A DNA stretch of 64,000 nt from Hirudinaria manillensis (Eukaryota > Annelida > Clitellata > Hirudinida > Hirudinidae). The stretch's first letter is position 1, and each line of letters starts with the position of its first letter. The notes below the pieces were generated by a model. The model was not told where the DNA came from, searched no databases, and worked only from the letters and a program-made list of their open reading frames with translations. The DNA lies in the NCBI GenBank assembly GCA_034509925.1, contig CM067537.1, forward strand, positions 5,766,001 through 5,830,000, given 5' to 3'. A program made the translations under genes and the position numbers. Of the stretch, positions 12,771 to 26,059 are shown in pieces.

Positions 12771-15700
12771 ATGAACATCACTGAATCTTCAAACTCCACG
12801 AAAGGTTAATTAAACAGATTAATTTATTAAATCATAATTTATTAATTTGTCAACGAAGACCAATTATATGGCTACCCCGTGAATTAATGGAAAATAATTT
12901 AACGACAATAATTTATTTTGAAAAAAATTTAAGGGCATTTATCTCATAAATTTATAAAAATAAATCAATTTCAAAATATCAAATACAAATGACACATGAA
13001 AGGACCAATTATATTCTGCTTGATCTGTTGAAGCAACTCTGATATTTTCAAGGAAAGATCTTATCTCAAAGGATGCTTATTACATGTGTACTTAAAGCAA
13101 GTTTATCTCTGCTGGCCATTATAAACGAACGAAAAACGAGACAAAAATAAATAAATAAATAAAAAAAATAAACGCAATAAATATGGAATGGTATTAAACA
13201 AACTAAAAACATTTAAGCAAATTATTTCTTAAAAATATGAAAAAGTTAGATTTGTTTATCATAAATTAATCAATTTGTTTTTTCAAAGGACTGCCTGCAG
13301 AATCTCAGTACGTACTCATAGTACTGTACACCCTGACAGCTTCACTGGCCGTTTCAGGAAACATCCTCGTACTCATCGTCTTCTCCTTCGGTAGAAGGTC
13401 AAAGACTGACCTTCGACCTTTCCTGGTCAACCTGGCAATAGCTGACCTCGTCATGGCAATCTTTTGCATGCCATTTACTTTCACCTACACCATGCTTCAC
13501 GATTGGGTGTTCGGGGCTGTCATGTGTCCTCTGGTTCTCTTCTGTCAAATGGCACGTTGTTCCATTCTTTACAGGGTTTTAAAAAAAAAAAAGCTTTTTT
13601 ATTGTCTTTGCAATTTTAAGCCTAATTTTCTTCGCTTTAAATTTTTTATTTTTTATTTTCAAGGAAGAAAATTGTTTAAAAAAATTGAGTGGTTGAAAAG
13701 TGTGAGCAGTTTTTATTTTGGACTGGAATGATTTATTGACATTTATAATTAAATGTTTAATTAAATAAATTTATTTAATTAGTTTAATTAAATTGTATAA
13801 TCATATAATTAATTATATAATTAGTTTAATTAAATAACGTAGATGGCGCTTGAAAGTTTGCAGAATGACGGGACATTTTATTAGGAAAACAAATCGTGAT
13901 ATTGTCTACAATTTGCCGGAAACCAATCATTTCCTTAGGAAAATATTGACGTGAATAAATCAAACAAATGACTGTTTTATAAGCCACTGCCTTATGAATT
14001 TCCACAGTTATGTAAGTTTTCATTATTGCGATAATACCAATAAAATTATTAGTAAAATATAATCCTAACAATAAATAACGCCAGATGTCTATGCCTCTTA
14101 TTAATAAAAAAAAAAATAAACTGTAACCTTCCTTCCTTCCTTCCAACAGTTTGCCGTAACAGCCAGCGTCGGCACGAGCACGGCCATAGCGGTCGACAGG
14201 TACCTCGTTGTCACCCACCCTCTGCAAGCCAGGAATCCAAAGTTCAGGGCAAAGTGCGCCCTCTGTCTCGTCTGGGCTATCGCCTGTTCCTTCTCTTCTA
14301 CTCAGCTCTATGTCGGCAGATCGGGTTCTTTTGTCATCGACGGACTGAGGAGAACCGGCTGTGCAGAAAATTGGCCGAACGAAATGATGAGAAGGTTTTT
14401 CTCCTTCTTTGTTCTCACTTCCACCTACCTGCTCCCTCTGTCGATCATAGCTGTCACTTACGGACTCGTGGCCTGGAGACTTTGGAGGCACAAAACCCCT
14501 GGAAACGCTGACAACGCCAGGGACAAGCTTCAGCTCTTGGCCAAGAAAAAGGTTGTGGTAGTAGTAATAGTTGTTGTTGCTGTTGTTTTATTGTCGTCCT
14601 TGTAGTTTTACTTTTATGCTGTTTTATTTTAATCGTTATTCTGAAAAATTGATTTAGAAGGGGTTTTCTTTCTGCTTAGATTTTGTTAAACGTTTCTTTT
14701 TATGTTGGTTATGTTGCTTTTTATTCCACTCAGTTTCTAAAATTCCTGGAACTTGATAACCCTCTTAGGTAATCACTTTGGCAGCAACACTTGAGCCCTT
14801 CAACAGCACCAGATTTTGTTGCCTCAGAAAATAAAAACAATTAAAGGATTAATTCGAGTGCTTCTGCTTAAGTTAAATTTGTTTTTATTTTGTTGGGATT
14901 GTAAATTTGTTGGACATTCTTCTCTCCAGCATTTCTTATCAGCAACAACATTTTAAAAATTTATTTATGATTGTCAGCAAAATCAACAATTATACTCACT
15001 TTTCGTCACACCACTCGTCACTTTCTCAGATACATTTTGAAAGAATCTACTTTTTAAATCTCCACACGAACGCGAATCACAAAAATGTCCTTCAAACTTT
15101 CCATTCCACGACAAAAACTCATTCGTCGTTGAGCACCAGATCTGAAAAATCCCTTCCAAATTCTTTCCATCAGCGGCTCAAATTGATTAGCTTCAAGTGT
15201 TTCTGTAATTGAGTCTGGTGTCGGCCGATATTTTGTGGAAGCCCAAAGGAGTGAATCTTATGCTGGCGCTTTGCTGATGGAAATTTGGACAGGCAATTAA
15301 GTACCTTTCTAAAAAAAAAAGCCTAATACTCACAATTATTCACTTATTTTTAAAAGAATACCAAAGCAAACAGATTGATACAAATTTGTAAACTTAAATC
15401 CATGGATATTATTAATTGTAATTTGAATCTCAATTGTAATTTAATTAAATTTATTATTATTATTATTATTTAGAGAATTTTATCATTTATATTTAATATT
15501 TTAATTTATATTAATATTCAAACTATCTTTTGTGGATGTAATAAATTCAATGTTATAAATATCTTCTTTTACTCTACCGAGATTAACCTCCAATCACATG
15601 CCTTAGTCATAAATAATATTAAAATTATTAACCCCTTTAAATTTCTATTAAAGCTCGTTCATTATATTTATGTTTGAAATATCCTTAAATTATAGAAAAT

Positions 15701-18700
15701 CGTGATATTTCAGATATTTACACTAATTTGGAACCTAATCAATAAAAATTCTTTAATTCATATCAATGATCTTTACATTTTTATAATAATTTCACTAATG
15801 CATGATACAGTAGATTTCAATAAAATACATGCACGTATCGTATATCTTTCGTCAATAACCATAGATTGCGATTTCAATTTCCCAATTTGTCGGGAAATCC
15901 CCAAAAGTCAGAGGAGATATAAAGAGCGATCGGTTTATTAATAACCTTCATCGATTTATACAAAAGGCCAGGTCAGGTCAGAGGTCACGGAAGGAATATT
16001 TTTACGTTGGATTTTTTCTCATCATTGAAATGATTCCCTGCCGCCGAATGCGATGTTCCTAATTTTGGGTTCCAGGATTTTAAATGCGCTCGGACCTTTC
16101 GGACTCTTTCAATTTAAACGAACTTGCAAATTAGATTTGAATAAAATAAAAGAAATTTTTATTGTTTAAAAAATAAAATCTCACAAATTTAAATTATAAA
16201 TAATAGATAAATAAATATGACGCAACAAACTCGAGTTATAATGAAATAAATAAATAAAATTTAACAAAGTTAGTTCATAAAAACTGATTTAAATATTTTA
16301 GAGTTCACTCCGTCATTCACATGGTGATGATCCCATTTTAGCGAATTTGTCGATAATTTACTTTAAAATGTTAAAAGCTTGTTTTTAAATATATTTATAA
16401 CTTTTTATTTCGTTTAAAATGAATTTTATTTTATTTCATTTTAAACTTCTTTTTAGAAATCTCGTTCTATGTTTTCCATGATTATGAAATTGTAGATTAT
16501 GTGATATTAAGTTCTTATATGCAAGGAGATACAAATGAAGATGTTCAATCGGTGATTGTGTCACCATGGGTTTAACGGAGATAAAGTGATTTTACTGCCT
16601 TTTGTTTAATTCGGATTGACGAATTAGTAGTTAATGTATTAAAATAGTTTCGATTCGAAATAAAATTAATTATTTTTTTACATGAATTTACTGTATCAAA
16701 ATATTTAAATGGTTTTAAATCAATTGAAAATGATTTATTAACATTTTTTATGATTTAATCGATGACAGAATTAATGATGACACGTCAAGTAGCCATTGAG
16801 TTTTATTGTCTCTAATCACCATGTAATTTAAACGGTAATTTCTTGTAAAATCTGAAAATTACGAATAATAATAATAACGTAATTATTGCCAAATAAAAAT
16901 ATGATAAACCGAAGTATTCCTTTAATTACTGTGGATCGAGAATTGATTTTTTGAAATAAAAAAAAATTGGTTCCAGTATTTTATGCTTCAGTCTCGAAAA
17001 AAGTCAGGACACGACATGCACCTCTGGAGATAATTGCTTGTTTGATGGTTGGATGGATGAATGGGTGGGTGGATGAGTGGGTGGATGATTGGGCGACTGG
17101 ATGGACAGTTACTTGGATATTTGATTGAGTGAATTCGTAGGTTATCATTATCATTAATTTCCTATTACACATAGAAGCATAAGATTATGAACACGCACTA
17201 ATACATTTTTGGTTAATATAATAAAATAATATATAATATAATATTAATAAAATGTCAATTCGAAATTGATGGATGAATTGGTCAGTGAATAGAAGACCAT
17301 CGTACCTGAATAGATTCAAGATGAACTTTGAGAGATAAGCCCCTGAATAATCAAATAGCATCAACAGTCGTTGTGGTCTTAAAGTTTGCACTGCCGCAGA
17401 CTCTTCTGCGAGAAGGAACGCTACGTGAATGCTTAACAATAAGCCACATTACAGTCGACTTGAAGTTACGATTACAATTACGATTGACAATCTTTAACGA
17501 TGTGTAATCGTCAATCTTAAATTTACGCTCAGGTCATCAAAATGCTGATCACGGTGGTAATCCTGTTCGGGGTCTGCTGGCTCCCTCTGCACATCTTTGG
17601 ACTGGTCATAGACTTCATGCCGGAGTTGAACAATGAGAATCAGTCCGAGGCCAGTACGACGGGGGCTGCCGTGTACACGACGGTCCATTGGTTGGCCATG
17701 TCCAACAGCTTTGTGAATCCCATCATTTATGGTTTTCTTAACGACAGCTTTAGAGTGAGTTTGGACTTTATTGTTCAGCTCTTCTAGAATTTTAAATTTT
17801 TTTTGCTAGATTTAAATCTAGATAAATGGTATTGCTATTATGAAATTAGCGTCAAATTATATTTTATTATTTTAAATTATATTGGATTATTTAAATTATA
17901 TTATCTTTTACATTATTTTAATTATATTATATTATAATATGTTATTTTGATTATCTTATATATTTTATTAATTAAATATATAATTAGTTGCCTGATTTGC
18001 AATTAATATTGCATTGTGATATTTAATAGCTTGGTTAATTGCGATATTTCAATAAGAATATAATTAATATAATATAATATAATATAATATAATATAATAT
18101 AATATAATATAATATAATATAATATAATATAATATAACAGCACTCGAGTGAACGAAAGCGAACGAAAAGCTATTTTGAATTGGAATAACATTTGAAGAAA
18201 TGACGACATAAAAATAGAAATTCGATCTCGAAAATGTTATTTGCCCGCCACCAATTGGCAATTGAGAATGAAGATGTTTTGTCGAATATATTTCTGGATA
18301 TTTAAATAAATAAATAAGAATTATTAATTTTATCATTAATAATTTTATAATAAAGTCTCTCTAAAGAGATAATATTAATGTTTATTTATTTATTTGTTTA
18401 TTTATTTATTTATTTATGCAGAATTTTAAAATATTAATATTATAGTATAATAATTAACAACAGAATATAATATAATTAATTATCCTAATCATCCCGCTTG
18501 TTTTTGCACTGCTACGAGTACGAATGTCTGACCCCCATGTTTCAAAATAAATTTCACCTGAAAAGCATCTTTTAATTAAATTTCTAAATTAATTAGGAAG
18601 AATTACCCTTTGGATTTTTGTAAAAATAAAAATAATTTTTCGACTTAACGAACTAATTATAAAACAAGTACATGCTTTAGATCAAGTACATGGTTTAGAT

Positions 18701-20609
18701 TACCTTATTATTTATTTATTTATTTATTTATTATCTTGAATAGTTTCACTTTTTATAAATATCTTAACAATCGAATTTATAATTAAACACTTTAAATACG
18801 GCTACAAACATTCATAAACAACTTTCGTTATTAATGGTTTTAAAATAAAAAATAAGAAAATAATACTTCATGTTGGAAAGGAAAGGGTCAGATAGAATGA
18901 CCTCAGAGAGACATTAATAACATCAACTGGCAGTCCTTAAGTCCTTCTTTCGGCGCTAAATAAAGGAAAGTCTTTCTGCGCCAGGAAATGAGAAAATGTG
19001 AACAAGTTAAGTTTTAATAATAAATTTGATTAATATAAAAATAATAATAATAATATATGTAATAGTAATAACAATAATAATATTATATGTAATAGTAATA
19101 ATAAATATAATAATATATATTAATATATCAAATAAAAATATAAAAATAAATAAATAAAATCAACGATTAGATATTTTCTTGGATTATGGTCGTCTCTGGC
19201 TTCATTAATGAGGAAGAACAGAAGAATATTGCTTTATTATTTCTTGCTTTCTTCAAAATTTATTTTTATAATCATTTTGTCATTATTAGTATTTATTTAC
19301 AAAAAAATAATTCTTAAAAATCTTCGAGTCATAGTCCTTCAATTCAATGAGCTAACACAATTGTTGCTGGGTTTCCTTAAATTGTATTGAAAAAGACAAA
19401 GGTTTTAATAAATCTGGTGATTGGCAATGATTATTAGCACCTTATTCAATTTTTATAATAATCATCAAATTTATAATTTCACTAGATACAAAGACATGAA
19501 AACAAATTAAAAAATCCAAAAAATATCCTAATATTTTTGTTTAAATTCATTTAAATTCAAAAACAATTCTATGACAAAACAAAAAAAAAAACCTAAAATG
19601 CGCTCCAAAGATGAACACATGTTGATTCTCCAAAACCTCTTCATGAAAACCATGATTGGCTCAATCAAACTCAGAACCACAACAAACGTATGCAAAGTTT
19701 ATCTGAAAGATTCAAACTTGATTTCCAAATGACAGGCAACATTGGACTATAAAAGGGTAGGAATAAACCTCGCAAATAACCATGGTAATCGCCATGGTAA
19801 CGAGCCCTTAAAGAGTAACTCTATTTAACTTTTTAATTGATGTGACGTAACTTGAATAATGGTTGCTAATATTAATCGATTTAAGTTTATACCAAATAAG
19901 GTATATTGATAAAGCCGAGTTTTGATATCCAATCAGAGGTCGAATATTTTCCTATTTATCGACTGGACCAACGTTTGATTAAGTTTTTCATACTTTCTGC
20001 CATAGCTTTTTTTCCCAAACTAATTAATAACTGGAAACTAATTAATAACTAACCGTTAAAAGTTCAGATTTTAATAAAAATGATTTTTATGAATTATTTC
20101 TTTGATAAATTGTGATAAATTTCTTTATTTGTTCTTGACAAAGAATTCAAATTGAACGAAAGTTTGTTCTCGGCCAACACGAACGGGACGCTTTCTGAAC
20201 ATTCGTATTAAAACAAGCACCTTGTTATAGTTTCTAACAAGATCGAATCGAAAACAAAAGCATTGCCATTTATTATTTTTATGATTAAACAAATTATTAT
20301 TATTATTTTATTTTAAATAATTTTCGACTTTGATTTCAGAACGACTTGAAATGGCTCCTGATGCGTTGCTGTTATCGCTGTGGAAACAGGAGACTGAGGA
20401 CTTCGGCCAGGGACCACCTCTCGTTCAGCAACAGGAACTCTTTCCCACCCATTGCCAATTCCGCCTCCTTCTATAATGACAGCAGTCAGTTGAAAGACTA
20501 TAAGGTCACCAAGTACCACCATCATCACGAGCATCAACTTTGTCCTCCACAACAGCATCCGCTCATATCTGTTTCATTGAAACCACAGCGAAGGGTTTCG
20601 ATGGACTGA
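12771..20609 (+). CDS. Class A neuropeptide-type G protein-coupled receptor, complete
   Basis: Seven-transmembrane peptide receptor of the rhodopsin family, at the plasma membrane. Five exons: 12771-12804, 13289-13551, 14150-14551, 17533-17754 and 20340-20609, giving about 396 aa with all phases consistent. The extracellular N-terminus is very short and carries two N-glycosylation sequons (NIT, NST). Visible family landmarks are GN36 in TM1, AD64 in TM2, C91 pairing with C170 of loop 2, DRY at 115-117, P195 in TM5, CWLP at 248-251, NPIIY at 295-299, and a Cys-rich tail (C317, C318, C321) suited to palmitoylation. The segment from PGNA to KKKVIKML before TM6 resembles RYamide, leucokinin, NPY or GPR83-type receptors; I cannot name the ligand. 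Intron 2 (13552-14149) must use a GC donor, because only that splice keeps the correct spacing from C91 to R116. Introns 3 and 4 are about 3.0 and 2.6 kb and full of AT repeats. A polyadenylation signal lies at 20654-20659. Confidence 0.9.
18061..18137. repeat. (ATAAT)n pentanucleotide array in GPCR intron 4
   Basis: About 15 copies of a five-base ATAAT unit lie inside the last GPCR intron. The five-base period rotates through all frames and gives minus-strand open frames of ILYY repeats, which are not genes. An (ATTT)n tract follows at about 18384-18417. Confidence 0.93.
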
Positions 20610-20653
20610 GCGAAGCATTTTGGGATCCTTCGAAAAGTTTTTGACGAGAAAGG

Positions 20654-20659
20654 AATAAA
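20654..20659 (+). promoter_or_regulatory. Polyadenylation signal of the GPCR gene
   Basis: AATAAA lies 45 bases after the GPCR stop codon, at the expected distance for a short 3' untranslated region. Confidence 0.5.
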
Positions 20660-22614
20660 AAGGGAAAGAAAATCTCTCGTTGGGCGATAGGCTTGAATTG
20701 ATGCACCGACTTTAATGCACGCCTGTGAATGGGACGCCAATCACTCTGGTCACCTTCAATCACCTCAATAATCTCAATCATTTCAATCACAATCAACCAT
20801 TTCAACCACTACAATCATCGCAGACGGTGATGAACATCAGTGAACCCTTATGAGACAAATTCTGATAAAAAAAGCTACTCAGAAAATCAAGGATTATTTG
20901 GAGGTCGTTTGGGGAGGAATATTTATTGGGTAGAAATAGTTTAGGGTTGAACATGTTTTGGATTGAAAATGTTTTGGTTGTACAAGTATTGTTAATTCTT
21001 TGTTAATTCGATATTTACGATATTATTATAGTAATAATAATAATTATAATTATTTTAGAATTATTATTAATAAATAATAATTATTATTATTATATTATAT
21101 ATATTATATATATTATAATAATAATTATTATTATTAATTGTTATTATTATTATTATTATTATCATTATTAATTATTATTATTAATAAATATTGTTAATAA
21201 TGTTATTCGTTCCATGGGAAAAATGCAACCTGAGTCCGGTTCGATTGAAACACTTGGTGCACAAGGATGCACCGAGGAATGAATGAATGTTCAAGTGAAT
21301 GAATGAGTCTTATGTTAGATGAACGGATGGATTAAAGGATGAAAGAAGTAGCAAATTAATGCCAGTGACAAAATTAGCTGCATCTCCTCGCCATCTTAAG
21401 ACATCAATGACGTCGTCAATTCTCGTCTTTTGGTAATTTTTTTTAATTATTAGTATTTTAGTGGTATTTTATTATTAGTTATTATTTTAGCTGTATTTAG
21501 TAGTATTTTATTGAAATAAATTGCACATTGCTTGAAGTTAAAAAAAACTTTCAGTTGAGCGCTATAAAAAGAGATTAGTTCATCGATCAGAGCCGAATGT
21601 TAATCTCAACTTCATTGATCAGAGGATGAAAAAAAAGTCAAATTTGTGAGTTTCATAGCTGGCTTCCTTTTAAGCCTAAGACCCTGAAATGTTCCCATAA
21701 ATCTTTAGATTATTATTTAGAAACGACCCTGACCGACCAACCGTGATCAATGGAAGCATTATCGCAGCTTTTAAACATGCATTCGGTGCCGATGCTGATG
21801 CGACGTTGGTCGGCAATTTTGCTGCGAAGTCGGATCGTTGAAAGACTTTAAATTTGTTTTCATTGTTAGCCTTTATGTTTGAACACCCATGAATTTCAAA
21901 AGATTCACGTTCTTACAAACGCCAGACCAAAAAATGGGAATTAAGGCGATTAATTGGATTAATTTCATAAATTGAAATGATTCGTTTTCAAAATGATATT
22001 ACCACACATTAATAGCAAGCTTGAAACGTTGTAGTGAATATAATATGAATTTATCATCTTATATCATCGTTTATTAACTTATTGTTTGAAATGTTGTGCG
22101 TGGCATTGTAAATCTAGAGTAAAGCGTGGTATCATCTTCTTGACCTGCTTAAATAATTTTCCGATTTTCTGGTTAATTGTATTTTTTTCCTCGCAACGTT
22201 TTTACAACAGAACCTCGTTTTGTAAGCAGATAAGAATATATTTTTAATAATACAATATGAACTCGTATTGATACTAATTTACATTTGTAAATAAATTAGT
22301 TTTTTACGAACAGATTAAAAGTGGATAATTCTAGATTAATCCGTAAAATATTTACAAAATACACAGTTTTTGTGTCATAAATGTGGGATCGTGTCACACC
22401 TCAGTAACTTCATGTTTGTGCTTGAAGCTTCGAACTCAATGTTATGAAAATGTTATACAAAGTTAAGTTATTGTTATAATAAATTAAGTTAAGATTCTAA
22501 TAAGTTAAGTTATTAATTGTTTAAATAAATCAATTGAATACTGAATTTTGTGATTCGAAATTTTGGAAATCATTTGAAATCATATTCCACTCCAGGTGAA
22601 GTTTCGCACACGTT

Positions 22615-22692
22615 GTTGTTACTGTTCCTGTTGTTGTTGTTGTTGCTGCTGCTGTTGTTGATGCTGTTGTTGTTGTTGTTGTTGTTGCTGTT

Positions 22693-22746
<54 letters not shown>

Positions 22747-22748
22747 GA
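22615..22748. repeat. (TTG)n trinucleotide array
   Basis: About 44 consecutive triplets are mostly TTG, with a few CTG, ATG and TTA variants. It opens a poly-Leu frame on plus and a poly-Thr frame on minus. A second array, interrupted by TTA, GTC and GGT triplets, sits at 23027-23146. Confidence 0.95.
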
Positions 22749-24364
22749 TGATTCTGCCTCTTCCTCGTTTCTCATTCGTTGCGTGAATTTCTTACGAATG
22801 GACGGACACGTGTTTCTTTCGCGCTCTTTTTTTTCCCCAAACGAAAAATGAAGAACTTCATGCGATTCGATGTTTTCATTTCCGAGTTGTCAACTGTCCT
22901 TCTAGAGACGATGTCAACGGCTGTTTAGACGTCACGTGACTTGTTTTAATTAGTTATAACGAAGGACGGAAAACATTTCTGTGTAAATAAATATGTTTAG
23001 ACCTTCCCGATGCGCCGCTGTTATTGCTGTTGTTGTTGTTGTTGTTGTTATTACTGTCGTTATTATTATTGCTGTTATTGTTGTTGTTGTGGTGGTGGTT
23101 GTTGTTATTGTTGTTGTCGTCGTCGTCGTTGTTGTTGTTGCTATTGCTTTTTTATCATTATCGTGGAGAATTTTTATCACAAGCATGTTATTAAATATTG
23201 TTTTTGTTTTGCCACGATAATGAATTCAAAAAATCATGGAGATGTCTCCAATCTTCCAGCAAGTTCTTCCATGCACTTTTAATTTGATGGATTTGATTTC
23301 TTAAATGATGAAAAGCATTGCATTGCATTCTTAAGCGCTGGAGAATAGAGTTTTATCTTTTAATTAAATCAATGAATATTATAATATAAAATGTTATCTA
23401 CCATATGACAATGAATAATTAATGAATTAATGTTTAATTTTTAAATAACAAATTTATATTATTTAAAAATAAACACTGTATTAATGAAATATTTTAATAA
23501 ACTGCGTAAATAGAAATTCTTAAACGTTTGGAGGCAAGAATAAACATTAAAAATAAATAAATAAATAAATAAATATAGAATGAATTAGAACAAAACATTT
23601 AAAATAATTTATTTAAAAATCAAGAAAACATTTTTAGAATAAAAAGCGCAGAAATCCAAGAAAAGATTAAAAACACAGTTTATTGCGGGTATGTTCTTTG
23701 ATTATTTTGATTTTGGAAAGTTATTTTCAATTTTGAAACTTTAATTCCATGAATTTATTAATTTATTTGTAAATCCTAATAGAGAATATCAACTGAAATG
23801 TTGCCTGATTTTAACCCTTTCTAATTATTTACAAATTATTATTCATAATTAGTTATTAATTATATTTATTAATTTCAATATATGATTAATACTATTATAA
23901 TCGTCATCACAGCCCTATTAAACGTCAGTTCATCAAAGTTAATAATTATAAAATCTGAGAATTACGAAGAAATTTATCGAGAAATTTAAAAAGAAAAAAA
24001 AGATTCTTTTTTTTTATAATCAGAATTTCAGGTTAGAAAAATAATCTTTTTAAACGGCAAACAACTGTCAGTCACGTGGAAATGAAGGAAGGAAGGAAGG
24101 AAGGAAGGAAGGAAGGATGAATGAATGAAGGCAAACACTCCACCTCATCGAGGAAAAGGTTATTGAGGAAGGGCTGGATGGCACTTAAGGAGAGAAGACG
24201 TGCATCATCATCATCATCATCATCATCATCGTCATCATCGTCGTCGACGTCGTGATAACATAATCTTAATTTATGGTCTCATTTTAAATGCATCACATCA
24301 TTGAAAACGATGGCTCATACATAATTGCGAGAATTTAATTCGAATAACAAATATAAATGTATTA

Positions 24365-24480
24365 AATAATATATAAATAATAAATATAAATTTATATAAA
24401 TAATAAATATAAATTTATATAAATAATAAATATAAATTTATATAAATAATAAATATAAATTTATATAAATAATAAATGTA
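24365..24480. repeat. 23-bp AT-only tandem array
   Basis: Four to five copies of a 23-bp unit (aaataataaatataaatttatat without its last bases) made only of A and T. It is similar in composition to the 22-bp array at 7275-7508, but the unit and period differ. Confidence 0.88.
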
Positions 24481-24827
24481 AATGACATGTGCAACAAATT
24501 TTATTAATCAATATTATTAACAATAACATTATTAATCCACAAAATAATCCTGGATGATTATTGTGCAAATATTAATATTCATTTTCTGCAGAAAATCCAT
24601 TCCTTTCCAAGACAAAGAAATTAAATTTATTAACAAATCAATTTTAATTTTTTTCTTAAAGAAAAGTCTTGAAATTATTGAACAACCTCTTAATGTATTC
24701 TATGTATTTTATTTATATAATGTATTTTATTTCAATTAGAAGACGTTTTAATATAAAACGTTTTAATTATGTTTTTAATTAAAACTTGGAAACTGATGAT
24801 AATCGAACGATCCTCGATTATCCACAG

Positions 24828-24931
24828 ATGTCTCCAAGGACTCCATTTCCATCATCGTCATCGACATCGTCGTCGTCCTCCTTAGCAACAACGACTCCTC
24901 GGGGTATACCCCGGGGGAAGGGTCGGGGAGG
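24828..24931 (+). other. Candidate exon in a GC-rich island
   Basis: In an otherwise AT-rich region this short GC- and CpG-rich block starts with ATG directly after a CAG acceptor-like site and ends before a GTGAGA donor. The open frame is rich in Ser and then basic (ending TPRGIPRGKGRG), as in disordered nuclear proteins. It contains the perfect palindrome CGGGGTATACCCCG. No partner exon was found in frame, so this may be a promoter-associated island with a chance frame. Function unknown. Confidence 0.25.
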
Positions 24932-24989
24932 GTGAGAAGATGGTAGAGGCGATGTCGGGCTCTTTTAAACCCCCAATAAAAGCGCGTGG

Positions 24990-25670
24990 GTCCGAGAAAG
25001 AAGAAAGTACTAATCTGCCACTAACTCTATGGAATTCTTATTTATTATATCTTTAATTATTATTTAATTAAATCTAAATAAATTAAAATTTGATTTAATT
25101 TGTTTTTTGAAAAAAGAAGACATCTATGTGCGTGTGAAAGTTTGGAAATTGTGATCGTTATCATCATTATATTCGGATTTGTAATTAAATGTTGTTCGAT
25201 TCCATCCGTGTTTTTGGATTTTTTTTCTTATCGTTTCACTATTATTTTGCTATTTGTAAGTCGTAAAAAGTTGGTTAATAATGACAATAATATATTATTA
25301 TTATTATAATATCATGATATTTCTCATAGCAGCATAGTTCAGCTCAGACAGAGTAATAATAGCAAACAAGCTATTAAGAGCGTGTTAGAGCTGACGTTTT
25401 CATTAAGCATATTTGCTGGACCAAAGACTCGAACCGATTATAATTTAAATAATTTTATAAATAAAGAATTTACTTGGTGCTTTGCCCTCAGATCTGTCGC
25501 TATGCCTCTGCTAGTAGCTGAATTTTGAAGGGACGAAGCAGAAAAAGGATCATCATCACGAGTAACACTCAAAAGTAACCTAGTTTCTAAAGTAAGGCTC
25601 TTTTTTCTCAATTTTGAAAATCAAAAAATAATTAAATTTAAAACTAAATAATAGGTTAATAATAGGCATT
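24990..25670. other. Gene-free stretch
   Basis: AT-rich sequence with short chance frames only (such as 25100-25309). I see nothing annotatable. Confidence 0.55.
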
Positions 25671-25912
25671 ACGAGTGGGGAACTCGGAGATGGATCCTGT
25701 AAAGTGAATAGGTTTCCTTATAATCCCGAAAATGTAAATTTGGCGCGAAAGTTGAGAAAACGCAAATTGTTGTTAGGCTCACATGTTGGAAGTTCAAGGA
25801 TTATGGTAAGATTTTAAAAGTATATCTTGTTTCATTTTATTCACCAGCAAATATTAATATGTCAATATGTACTAAGAATTTCATAAAAATAATTATGGAT
25901 GATTTATTCCAG

Positions 25913-26059
25913 TTAAACCAGGCATAGTTGATAAAGTGAAATTCCAACTTTTGAGAGATGCAAAAAATATCAATTCTCTCTATTTTCAAACACCAACATA
26001 TAGTCAAAATATGACTTTTCAACATTTCCATATATTGCATGAATGGCTACAAGGAATAT
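25913..26059 (+). pseudogene. Candidate exon of an OB-fold protein, possibly POT1-like
   Basis: A 48-codon open segment is bounded by an acceptor (TTCCAG) and a GTGAGT donor. Its second half (NSLYFQTP, then HILHEWLQG) loosely resembles the segment following the first OB fold of POT1, the telomere single-strand binder, where a KYFNF-like motif is followed by a helix with a conserved Trp. A possible upstream exon ending before GTAAGA at about 25802 contains VVRLTCWKF, reminiscent of the same OB fold. The resemblance is weak and from memory of the family; I could not build a complete gene. It may be a remnant or a fast-evolving gene. Confidence 0.27.

Larger units (their letters stand above)
20700..24827. 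other. Gene-free repeat-rich stretch
   Basis: No gene is supportable here. It contains AAT/ATT runs near 21040-21190, long TTG arrays (22615-22748 and 23027-23146), a GGAA tract (24085-24117), an ATC/GTC tract (about 24203-24248) and a 23-bp AT-only array (24365-24480). Open frames of Leu, Thr, Val or Cys runs come from the TTG arrays. Confidence 0.65.

Noticed and set aside
13826..14491. 221-codon minus frame over GPCR intron 2 and exon 3
   Set aside because: It is antisense to the conserved receptor exon and has no recognisable domain.
18003..18336. Minus frames with ILYY repeats
   Set aside because: Produced by the ATAAT pentanucleotide repeat in a GPCR intron.
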